This document shows, piece by piece, positions 1-5,713 of a stretch of 5,713 bases of DNA. The notes under the pieces were generated by a model that ran no database searches, was not told the origin of the DNA, and worked only from the letters and a program-made list of their open reading frames with translations. Origin of the DNA: Clostridia bacterium (GTDB lineage: Bacteria; Bacillota; Clostridia; Christensenellales; UBA1242); assembly GCA_017539765.1 (NCBI GenBank), contig JAFYCH010000049.1, positions 1-5,713 on the forward strand. Reading direction: 5' to 3'. The stretch's first letter is position 1; the number at the start of each line of letters is the position of its first letter. The position numbers were made by a program, and so were the translations under genes.

Positions 1-669
1 CTGAGTATCTAGAGCATTTTTAACATCTTCAATAGTTTTCCTGCCAAAACCAACTTCTAGTAGCGTGCCAACAATGATTCTGACCATATTATACAAAAAA
101 CCATTTCCTGTCACTTCAATAGAAATATCATTTTGTTTTTGTTTTATTTTGATTGAATAAATTTTTCTAACAAAAGTTTTGCTTTGACCACCCGCACTCA
201 TAAATGCCTTGAAGTTATGCTCACCAACAAGCAAGTTTGCACACTGCTTCATTTTATCTATATCTGGCATTTTTTGAATGTGATAAGCAAACATATTTTT
301 GACGGGTAGTTCAACAGGACTGACATAAATGTTATATTCGTATGTCTTTTTTTTGACGTCAAAACGTGTATTAAAACTATAACTTACTTGTTTGCAATCC
401 AAAATCTTTATATCTTCTGGCAAAAACATATTTACAGCAAAAGGTACTTTTGGTGCAGGTATTGTTGAATCCGCGTCAAAATGAAATGTTTGAGCATAAG
501 CATTGACACCAGCATCTGTCCTTCCGCTTGCAAATATCTCTATTTTTTGTTTGAAAGCAATTTCTAAAGCTTCTTCAATTTTTTGTTGAATAGACACTCC
601 ATTATCTTGATTTTGATAGCCACAATAATTTTTGCCTATATATTGCACTGTGCATAAATATCTTTTCAT
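1..669 (-). CDS. truA: tRNA pseudouridine synthase A, C-terminus cut off by window edge
   Basis: The reading frame is open from an ATG at 669-667 to base 1, giving 223 residues; the family is usually about 245, so roughly the last 20-25 are outside the window. TruA converts uridines 38-40 of the tRNA anticodon stem-loop to pseudouridine in the cytoplasm, as a homodimer. The catalytic motif GRTDAGVNA is at residues 49-57, with D52 the expected nucleophile. Other family blocks are YIGKNYCGYQ (10-19), KKKTYEYNI with the conserved Tyr at 110, and GNGFLYNMVRIIVGTLLEVG (188-207). The start is fixed by an in-frame TGA at 684-682 with no other usual start codon between. One oddity is Asn56, where the family normally has His (GRTDAGVHA). 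The gene is divergent from PFOR and has its own promoter. The motifs make the family assignment nearly certain; whether this is the only TruA copy in the genome cannot be seen. Confidence 0.96.
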   Translation of the reverse strand, partial: MKRYLCTVQYIGKNYCGYQNQDNGVSIQQKIEEALEIAFKQKIEIFASGRTDAGVNAYAQTFHFDADSTIPAPKVPFAVNMFLPEDIKILDCKQVSYSFNTRFDVKKKTYEYNIYVSPVELPVKNMFAYHIQKMPDIDKMKQCANLLVGEHNFKAFMSAGGQSKTFVRKIYSIKIKQKQNDISIEVTGNGFLYNMVRIIVGTLLEVGFGRKTIEDVKNALDTQ

Positions 670-675
670 ACTTGT

Positions 676-703
676 AATATATCACAATGTGATAAATATT
701 CAA
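676..703 (-). promoter_or_regulatory. truA promoter with extended -10, predicted leaderless start
   Basis: On the minus strand there is a -35-like TTGAAT (703-698), a 16-bp spacer and a -10 TATATT (681-676) preceded by TGA (684-682), which makes an extended -10. Counting about 7 nt past the -10 puts transcription initiation at the A of the truA ATG (669). No Shine-Dalgarno sequence is therefore possible if this promoter is used. The match to consensus is visible; the start site is inferred. Confidence 0.55.
680..694. promoter_or_regulatory. Perfect 15-bp palindrome, candidate operator
   Basis: The sequence TATCACAATGTGATA is two perfect 7-bp half-sites around a single central A. It overlaps the first two bases of the truA -10 and fills most of the spacer up to the -35, so a protein bound here should block that promoter. 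It lies 16 bp upstream of the -35 of the PFOR promoter, where it could also act on the divergent gene. It does not match the Rex consensus (TTGTTAA-N4-TTAACAA) I would expect for a redox-controlled PFOR. Its TCACA/TGTGA half-sites are in the opposite order and spacing to a CRP site. The regulator is unknown. Confidence 0.45.
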
Positions 704-710
704 AGTATAT

Positions 711-740
711 TTGCCTAAAACATATAAGTTTTGATATAAT
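711..740 (+). promoter_or_regulatory. PFOR promoter with consensus extended -10
   Basis: A -35-like TTGCCT (711-716) is followed by an 18-bp spacer and a perfect -10 TATAAT (735-740) preceded by TGA (732-734), the extended -10 signature. Initiation is expected near 747, only about 7-8 nt before the ATG at 755. A weak AGG at 746-748, 6 nt from the ATG, is the only possible ribosome-binding element and would sit at the extreme 5' end of the mRNA. Confidence 0.65.
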
Positions 741-754
741 AATGTAGGTTTATT

Positions 755-3700
755 ATGAAAAGAGAAATTATTGACGGAAATACTGCTTGCGCAAAAGCAA
801 GTTATAAATTGAGTGAAATTAGTTTTATTTATCCCATCACCCCATCAAGTCCTATGGCAGAACTTTGTGACGAGTGGGCTTCTTTGGGTGAAAAGAATAT
901 TTTTGGAAACACATTGAGCATAACCGAGATGCAAAGTGAGGCAGGTGCTGTTGGTGCTTTGCATGGTTCAAGTTTGGCAGGAAGCATAAGCACAACATTT
1001 ACTTCCAGCCAAGGACTACTTCTTATGCTTCCAAATATGTACAAACTTGCAGGCGAAATGCTACCTTGCGTAATCAATGTTGCGTCAAGAAGTGTGGCAA
1101 GTCATTCCTTAAACATTTTTTGTGACCACAGCGACATTATGAGTGCAAGACAAACAGGTTTTGCTATGCTTGGAGCAAGCAACCCGCAAGAAGCCTATGA
1201 TTTTGCAGTGGCAAGTTTTTTGACTAGCCTTAAAACAAGAATCCCTTTCTTGCACTTCTTTGACGGATTTAGGACAAGCCATCAAATTTCTGTTGTAAAC
1301 ACTCTTGAAGATGAAGAGTTGAAAACAATATATCCATTTAACAAACTTGCCGAATTTAAAAGCCGTGCAATTTCGCCAAATAATCCAAAGCAATATGGCA
1401 CAAACGAAAGTGGCGATATATTCTTTCAGGGCAGAGAAAAAAGCAATTTGGCATACAATAATCTTTCTGACGAACTTGAAAACACTTTTGAAAACTTACA
1501 CAAGCTTGGACTTGGTCAGCATCACATTATGGAATATTACGGAAGTGAAAATGCAAAATATGTTATTGTTTCAATGGCAAGTAGTACAGATACCATAAAA
1601 GACTATATTGACAATTCTGGCGACAAAGAAATTGGACTTGTAAAAATAAACTTGTACAGACCATTTGATGTAAAATATTTCTTAAACATTTTGCCAGATA
1701 CCGTTCAAAAAATTGCTGTGCTTGACAGAACAAAAGAACAAGGCAGTTTGGGCGAGCCACTCTATTTGGACGTTGTAGCCACAGTGCAAAATGCAGAAAA
1801 ACAAATTAAGGTTGTTGGTGGCAGATATGGGCTTGGTGGAAAAGAATTTGCACCAAATATGGTTAAAGCTGTTTTTGATAATCTTAAAAGTGATAGTCCA
1901 AAAAACAACTTTACTGTCGGAATTGATGACGACATCACACACACAAGTTTGAGCTATGAAAAAGATTATCACATTACATCAAAATCCAAAGACTTTTTGT
2001 TTTACGGCATTGGCAGTGACGGAACTGTAAGCAGTGTTAAAAACCTGACAAAAATTATTGGGGACAAAAACTACGTGCAAGCATACTTTATGTACGACAG
2101 CAAAAAGTCAGGCGGATTAACCAGAAGTTTTTTAAGTGTTTCTGAAAACGAGATAATCAAACCATATCTTACAAATGAAAACGATATTGTTGTTTGCGGA
2201 AATGTAAGTTTCCTAACCAAATATAACATCGCAAAACAAATTAAACAAAACGGAAAACTTCTTATAAATTCAAAATTTACAGAAACCGAGCAAATTGACA
2301 AATATGTTTTGAATGATATCAAAAAAACACTTGCAGAAAAAAATGCAAAACTTTACTCTATTGACGCAGACGGAATTGCAAGAGAACACAACTTGCAAGG
2401 AAAAACTTCCAGCATTATGCAAACAGCCTTTTTAAAAATTGCTGATATAATAAATTTTGATGAAGCAAAAAAACAAACTGAAAAACTTGTTGAAAAGGCG
2501 TACTCTAAAAAAGGTGAAGAAGTTGTTAAACAAAACATAAATGCAATAACAGATGCAGAAAACAAAATTGTAGAAATTGCGGTAGACAAGGCTTGGTCAA
2601 AATTATCAGAACAAAATATTACAACAAGCAACAATAAATATTATGACGAATATATAAAACCGATACTCGATTTAAACGGCGACGAAGTTCCAGTTTCAAA
2701 AGTAAATTTATACGGCGAAAGCCCTGTTGGAACAAGCCAGTTTGAAAAAAGAAACGTATCAAACTTTGTGCCACAATGGAACGCAGAAAAATGTATTCAG
2801 TGCGGAAAGTGCACATTTGTTTGTCCGCATTCTGTTTTGAGAGCAAAACTGCTTGATGACAAGCAACTTGCAAACGCACCAAAGACACTTGAAACAAAAA
2901 AAAGTATTTTAAACAAAGAATCAAACTTCTTGGTTGAAGTGTCCCCTGCTGATTGTCTTGCATGTGGACTTTGCGAGAGAGCATGTCCAACAGGTGCAAT
3001 CAAACTTTGTGAAAAAGAAAATTGCTTTGAAAAAGAAGAACAAAACTTTGAGTTTACAAAAGACATTGAAAGCAAAATTCCAAACATTCCACTATCTGTT
3101 TTAAAAACACAATTTATGAAGCCATATTTTGAATTTAGTGGTGCATGTGCTGGCTGTGGAGAAACACCTTACATTAAACTTCTTACTCAGCTTTATGGCA
3201 AAGAACTAATCATTGCAAATGCAACAGGTTGTAGCAGCATCTATGGTGGCTCCGCCCCAACTTGCCCATATACAAAAGACGAAAACGGTTTTGGAACTGC
3301 TTGGGCAAATTCTCTTTTTGAAGATAATGCAGAATTTGGACTTGGTATCAAAAAAAGTCACGAAAGCAAAAGACAAAACTACAAAAAATTTATTGAGACA
3401 AATTATCATAAACTCGATAACAAACTGAAAACAATATTTGAAAAATGGTTAAATAACTATGATAATTTTGATGAATGTCAACAAATTTATTTAGCACTTA
3501 AAAATGTGAAGGAAAATTTACAAAATAAAAATGATAATATGTATCAATATATTTTTAACAACATTGACTGCATAACTCCAAAATCTGTTTGGCTTGTTGG
3601 TGGAGATGGCTGGGCATACGATATTGATGCTGGCGGACTTGACCATGTTATGGCAAGTGGCGAAAACATAAATATACTTGTGCTTGACACAGAACTATAC

Positions 3701-4225
3701 TCTAACACTGGCGGACAAGCAAGCAAATCTACACCACGCGGTGCTGTGGCAAAATTCTGTGCAAATGGCAAAAGTTCTGCAAAGAAAAATTTGGTGCTTT
3801 CTGCTCTTCAATACAAAAATGTTTATGTTGCAGAAGTTTGTCTTGGTGCAAATATGAACCAAACAATAAAAGCATTTGACGAGGCACAAAAATTTGACGG
3901 TGTAAGCATTGTTGTTGCATATTGTCCTTGCATAAATCACGGAATTGATATGAGCAAAAATATTGAGCACGAACTTGAAGCAGTAAAATGCGGATATTGG
4001 CACCTGTTTAGATATAACCCTGCACTTAAAGAGCAAAACAAAAATCCTATGACTATTGACAGCGCCGTCCCAACAGAAAATTTTGAAGACTATTTGCTTA
4101 AAGAAAGAAGATATATAAACTCACTTAGCAAAACTAAAAACAAAGTTGTCTTTGCAAAAGCAAAACAAGACAAAGATGATTTTTATAATATTTTGCTTAA
4201 TATTAAAAACGAATTTAAAGAATAA
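755..4225 (+). CDS. nifJ: Pyruvate:ferredoxin (flavodoxin) oxidoreductase, complete
   Basis: Catalyses pyruvate + CoA + oxidised ferredoxin to acetyl-CoA + CO2 + reduced ferredoxin; cytoplasmic, normally a homodimer. The 1156 aa fit a single-chain PFOR (usually ~1170-1200). The N-terminal ThDP/pyruvate domain has YPITPSS (26-32), Glu62 and Arg112 in SRSVASHS. GGRYGLGGKEFAP (355-367) closes domain II. The CoA-binding domain starts near 415 (GIGSDGTVSSVKN, KKSGG), followed by the EKR motif (664-666). Cluster cysteines are 680/683/686/690, 734/737/740/744, and proximal 798/801/826/1059. The ThDP diphosphate motif runs from GDG (950-952) to Asn984 in YSNTGGQ. The start is fixed by an in-frame TAA at 740-742. 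It lacks the extra C-terminal domain that protects the Desulfovibrio africanus enzyme from oxygen. Oddities: CPTGAIKL after the second cluster instead of the usual CPxK-type segment, and an A-rich stretch encoding the helical segment ~866-935. Monocistronic by context. Confidence 0.98.
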   Translation: MKREIIDGNTACAKASYKLSEISFIYPITPSSPMAELCDEWASLGEKNIFGNTLSITEMQSEAGAVGALHGSSLAGSISTTFTSSQGLLLMLPNMYKLAGEMLPCVINVASRSVASHSLNIFCDHSDIMSARQTGFAMLGASNPQEAYDFAVASFLTSLKTRIPFLHFFDGFRTSHQISVVNTLEDEELKTIYPFNKLAEFKSRAISPNNPKQYGTNESGDIFFQGREKSNLAYNNLSDELENTFENLHKLGLGQHHIMEYYGSENAKYVIVSMASSTDTIKDYIDNSGDKEIGLVKINLYRPFDVKYFLNILPDTVQKIAVLDRTKEQGSLGEPLYLDVVATVQNAEKQIKVVGGRYGLGGKEFAPNMVKAVFDNLKSDSPKNNFTVGIDDDITHTSLSYEKDYHITSKSKDFLFYGIGSDGTVSSVKNLTKIIGDKNYVQAYFMYDSKKSGGLTRSFLSVSENEIIKPYLTNENDIVVCGNVSFLTKYNIAKQIKQNGKLLINSKFTETEQIDKYVLNDIKKTLAEKNAKLYSIDADGIAREHNLQGKTSSIMQTAFLKIADIINFDEAKKQTEKLVEKAYSKKGEEVVKQNINAITDAENKIVEIAVDKAWSKLSEQNITTSNNKYYDEYIKPILDLNGDEVPVSKVNLYGESPVGTSQFEKRNVSNFVPQWNAEKCIQCGKCTFVCPHSVLRAKLLDDKQLANAPKTLETKKSILNKESNFLVEVSPADCLACGLCERACPTGAIKLCEKENCFEKEEQNFEFTKDIESKIPNIPLSVLKTQFMKPYFEFSGACAGCGETPYIKLLTQLYGKELIIANATGCSSIYGGSAPTCPYTKDENGFGTAWANSLFEDNAEFGLGIKKSHESKRQNYKKFIETNYHKLDNKLKTIFEKWLNNYDNFDECQQIYLALKNVKENLQNKNDNMYQYIFNNIDCITPKSVWLVGGDGWAYDIDAGGLDHVMASGENINILVLDTELYSNTGGQASKSTPRGAVAKFCANGKSSAKKNLVLSALQYKNVYVAEVCLGANMNQTIKAFDEAQKFDGVSIVVAYCPCINHGIDMSKNIEHELEAVKCGYWHLFRYNPALKEQNKNPMTIDSAVPTENFEDYLLKERRYINSLSKTKNKVVFAKAKQDKDDFYNILLNIKNEFKE

Positions 4226-4246
4226 AATATGAATAAAATTTTTCAA

Positions 4247-4273
4247 AGTGAATATAATAAAAATGTATTCACT
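4247..4273. repeat. Inverted repeat around the -10 box: alternative hairpin or operator
   Basis: AGTGAATA (4247-4254) and TATTCACT (4266-4273) are perfect 8-bp inverted repeats separated by 11 bp. The TATAAT box at 4253-4258 overlaps the left arm and loop. In RNA read through from PFOR this would form a hairpin shortly after the stop codon. In DNA it could be an operator over the -10 and start site. The right arm is also the 5' strand of the outer helix of the downstream fold, so the two pairings exclude each other. Confidence 0.4.
4253..4258 (+). promoter_or_regulatory. Consensus -10 box, possible small-RNA promoter
   Basis: A perfect TATAAT lies 28 bp after the PFOR stop codon. Initiation about 7 nt further on would start RNA at ~4265, next to the first paired base of the structured element at 4266. 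The -35 is poor: ATGAAT at 4229-4234 with an 18-bp spacer matches consensus at only 3 of 6 positions. Such boxes arise by chance in AT-rich DNA; the exact fit to the structure is what makes it worth listing. Confidence 0.35.
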
Positions 4274-4386
4274 GCAAGAGCATAAATCATTATGCTGATG
4301 AAATTCTAACGAGTTTCTACAAATTGCACTGAATAGCAAGAAAAAACCATATTGGTAAGTTAACCGATATGGTTTTTTTCTTTTTT
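4265..4386 (+). ncRNA. Candidate structured small RNA with three-way junction and terminator
   Basis: Not a family I recognise. The outer helix pairs 4266-4277 with 4324-4335 (12 positions, one C-C mismatch at 4272/4329). Inside it are two side-by-side hairpins. One is a perfect 7-bp stem 4279-4285/4290-4296 with loop AUCA. The other is a 7-bp stem 4300-4306/4311-4317 with one U-G pair and loop UAAC, closed by C-G; UAAC belongs to the UMAC tetraloops, which fold like GNRA loops. Unpaired joints are 1, 3 and 6 nt. An intrinsic terminator follows at once and a TATAAT box precedes it at the right distance, giving a ~115-120 nt transcript. Both U-G pairs (4304/4313 and 4353/4366) would be A-C mismatches on the other strand, which favours the plus strand. 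It could instead be a PFOR 3' UTR that stabilises or is processed from the mRNA. No downstream plus-strand gene exists in the window for it to control in cis. Confidence 0.42.
4341..4386 (+). terminator. Strong intrinsic terminator, likely bidirectional
   Basis: A 16-bp stem pairs 4341-4356 with 4363-4378 (A6-CCATAT-TGGT against ACCG-ATATGG-T6) with a single T-G pair and a 6-nt loop (AAGTTA). It is followed by a T tract interrupted once by C (to 4386). The A run at the stem base supplies a U tract on the minus strand, so the same hairpin can end PFOR or small-RNA transcripts from the left and transketolase transcripts from the right. The transketolase stop codon is at 4394-4392, only a few bases beyond. 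Confidence 0.9.
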
Positions 4387-4391
4387 AAAAA

Positions 4392-5713
4392 TTATTTTTT
4401 ATACCAATCACAAATTCTATTTAAAAGACTTTCTACATCAAAGTTCATATATCTCTCAACTTGCTCTGGGCTTCCGCTCTTGCCAAAATCTGTTATGTTA
4501 ATAACCAAGTCATCTTTGCTTGCAAGTTTATACCAATAATTCTCGCTGCTTGCTTCTATAAACACTTTTGGAAGACCTCCAAGCACATTTTTCTTATACT
4601 CTTCTGATTGACTTTCAAAAAGCGAAATGCAAGGTATACTGACAACTCTGCAAACAATATTTTTTTCTTTAAGAGTTTCGGCAACTTTCAAACATCTGTC
4701 AACATCGCCACCAGTTGAAATAAGTGTTACATTGGCATTTTTTGCCTCCTTAAGAACATAGCCACCACGCAAAGCGTCAACAATACTGCTCTCTTCAAAT
4801 TCCATTTTGTCTTTTGAGACAAGCATACAAACTGGTTTGTGATATGAAAGCAGCCAAACATAAGTTGCAAGTACTTCTGCCAAATTGTATGGTCTTGAAA
4901 CAATTGTGTTTGGAATCATTCTTAATGTTGGCAATTGCTCTATTGGTTGATGTGTTGGTCCGTCTTGCCCTGCTGTTATGCTGTCATGAGAAAAGACAGA
5001 AAGCGTTCTCAGATTCATAAGTGCAGACATACGAAGTGATGGTTTAAGATAATCCATAAAAGTTAAAAAGCAACTTTGATAAGGAAGAAGTCCTCCAAAC
5101 AAAGCCATTCCGTTGCTTATGCCTGCCATCGCATGTTCTCTGATTCCATAATGAAAATATTTTGAAGTATAACAATCCTTGCTAAATGCTTTTTCTGACT
5201 TTACATAAGCCTTTGTTGAAGTTGCAACATCAGCACTGCCACCAATAAGATTTGGAACGATTTTATCTACTTGTTGCATAACTTCAAAATTCATATCTCT
5301 TGTTGTAGAAACATTTTCGATTTTTATCTGTTTCACTTCTTCCACATATTTTGCATATTGTTTTTCATCACAAAGATTTCGTATTTTTTTATAATCTTCT
5401 GGATATTTCACTTTGTATTCTTCAAGTTTATTTTGCAAAGCAAAACGTTTTTTTGCATCTGCTTGCTTCTGTGCAAAGTTTTGTTTTACATCGTCAGATA
5501 AATCGAATTCTGGCTTTGAAACATTGAGTTTTACTTTCAAGTTCTGAAGCATCTCTGCTGTGAGTGGTGAACCATGAATTTTTTGATTTCCAGCAAGTTC
5601 AGTGCCATAGCCAATGGTTGTTGGAACAATGACAATTGATGGCTTTGTGCATTTTTTTGCTTTACGCAAAACTTCTGTTATTTCTTTTGTGTCGTTGCCA
5701 TCTTTTACTTTCA
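4392..5713 (-). CDS. tkt: Transketolase, N-terminal part beyond window edge
   Basis: Transfers two-carbon ketol units between sugar phosphates in the non-oxidative pentose phosphate pathway, using ThDP and a divalent metal; cytoplasmic homodimer. The frame stays open to the right edge; 439 residues are visible of the ~650-670 usual for the family. The visible part starts at KVKDGND (family DGHD) at the end of the diphosphate-binding domain. It then has HGSPL (46-50, ThDP-contacting His), a charged helical linker, and GGSAD (157-161) opening the pyrimidine domain. HYGIREHAM follows with catalytic Glu192, then SHDS (241-244) and GQDGPTHQP (248-256, substrate His254). The C-terminal domain starts near RGGYVL (315-320). 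Oddities: VSKDK with Lys300 where the E. coli enzyme has the phosphate-binding Arg of LSRQ, and GQDGPTH where GEDGPTH is common. Both halves are in one frame, so it is not the split two-gene transketolase. A TTG at 5669-5667 is an internal Leu codon, not the start. Confidence 0.96.
   Translation of the reverse strand, partial: KVKDGNDTKEITEVLRKAKKCTKPSIVIVPTTIGYGTELAGNQKIHGSPLTAEMLQNLKVKLNVSKPEFDLSDDVKQNFAQKQADAKKRFALQNKLEEYKVKYPEDYKKIRNLCDEKQYAKYVEEVKQIKIENVSTTRDMNFEVMQQVDKIVPNLIGGSADVATSTKAYVKSEKAFSKDCYTSKYFHYGIREHAMAGISNGMALFGGLLPYQSCFLTFMDYLKPSLRMSALMNLRTLSVFSHDSITAGQDGPTHQPIEQLPTLRMIPNTIVSRPYNLAEVLATYVWLLSYHKPVCMLVSKDKMEFEESSIVDALRGGYVLKEAKNANVTLISTGGDVDRCLKVAETLKEKNIVCRVVSIPCISLFESQSEEYKKNVLGGLPKVFIEASSENYWYKLASKDDLVINITDFGKSGSPEQVERYMNFDVESLLNRICDWYKK

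Noticed and set aside
701..713. Imperfect inverted repeat CAAA-N5-TTTG upstream of PFOR
   Set aside because: Four-base arms in AT-rich DNA are expected by chance; too weak to list as an operator.
2619..2999. Antisense open frame of 126 codons within PFOR, and similar ones at 3695-4036 and elsewhere
   Set aside because: They lie wholly inside strongly conserved PFOR coding sequence, show no domain features, and are explained by the codon usage of the true gene.
4229..4285. An 18-codon ORF starting 3 bases after the PFOR stop codon
   Set aside because: No Shine-Dalgarno sequence, no recognisable features, and it runs through the TATAAT box and into the first helices of the structured RNA. Such short ORFs are expected by chance. 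Conservation in relatives would change this view.
4295..4301. CTGATGA, identical to the conserved hammerhead ribozyme core, inside a three-way junction
   Set aside because: The required GAAA after stem II and the cleavage-site NUH joint are absent, and the seven bases overlap the ends of both inner hairpins rather than forming an unpaired joint. Treated as coincidence.
4266..4340. Possible tRNA or degenerate tRNA, from the size and multi-branched fold
   Set aside because: No T-loop GTTCRANYC, no D-arm signature, only two inner hairpins and an outer helix longer than 7 bp.
4392..5669. Treating the TTG at 5669-5667 as the transketolase start
   Set aside because: The frame continues upstream to the window edge with family-matching residues (KVKDGND...), so the TTG is an internal Leu codon of a gene truncated by the window.

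Overview
The window is AT-rich and gene-dense, with a strong codon preference for A/T. It carries a pyruvate:ferredoxin oxidoreductase, sigma-A-type promoters and U-tailed intrinsic terminators. Together these suggest a low-GC, strictly anaerobic fermentative bacterium, most likely an uncultured Clostridia-like or other Firmicutes lineage. The sequence alone does not allow a species name.

Layout, left to right. (1) 1-669, minus strand: tRNA pseudouridine synthase A (truA), start codon present, last ~20 or more residues cut off by the left edge. (2) 670-754: an 85-bp divergent intergenic region with a promoter for each flanking gene. Both have extended -10 boxes placed so that the truA mRNA would be leaderless and the PFOR mRNA would have only ~7-8 nt of leader. 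A perfect 15-bp palindrome lies between the -35 and -10 of the truA promoter. (3) 755-4225, plus strand: a complete single-chain PFOR (nifJ type, 1156 aa) with ThDP-binding residues and the cysteines of three [4Fe-4S] clusters. (4) 4226-4391: a 166-bp convergent intergenic region. It holds a candidate independent small RNA (TATAAT box at 4253-4258, a three-way-junction fold at 4266-4335) ending in a 16-bp-stem terminator that can act in both directions. (5) 4392-5713, minus strand: transketolase, missing its N-terminal part beyond the right edge.

The three proteins are housekeeping genes. Transketolase interconverts pentose-phosphate and glycolytic sugars, PFOR oxidises the resulting pyruvate to acetyl-CoA and reduced ferredoxin, and TruA modifies tRNA anticodon arms. 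No co-transcription is implied: truA and PFOR are divergent, and PFOR and tkt are convergent. The part of the window that known genes do not explain is 4226-4391. Its nested helices, promoter-like box and terminator look like a stand-alone ncRNA of about 115-120 nt that I do not recognise, and it overlaps an alternative hairpin or operator-like inverted repeat. I see no mobile element, CRISPR array, rRNA or tRNA.
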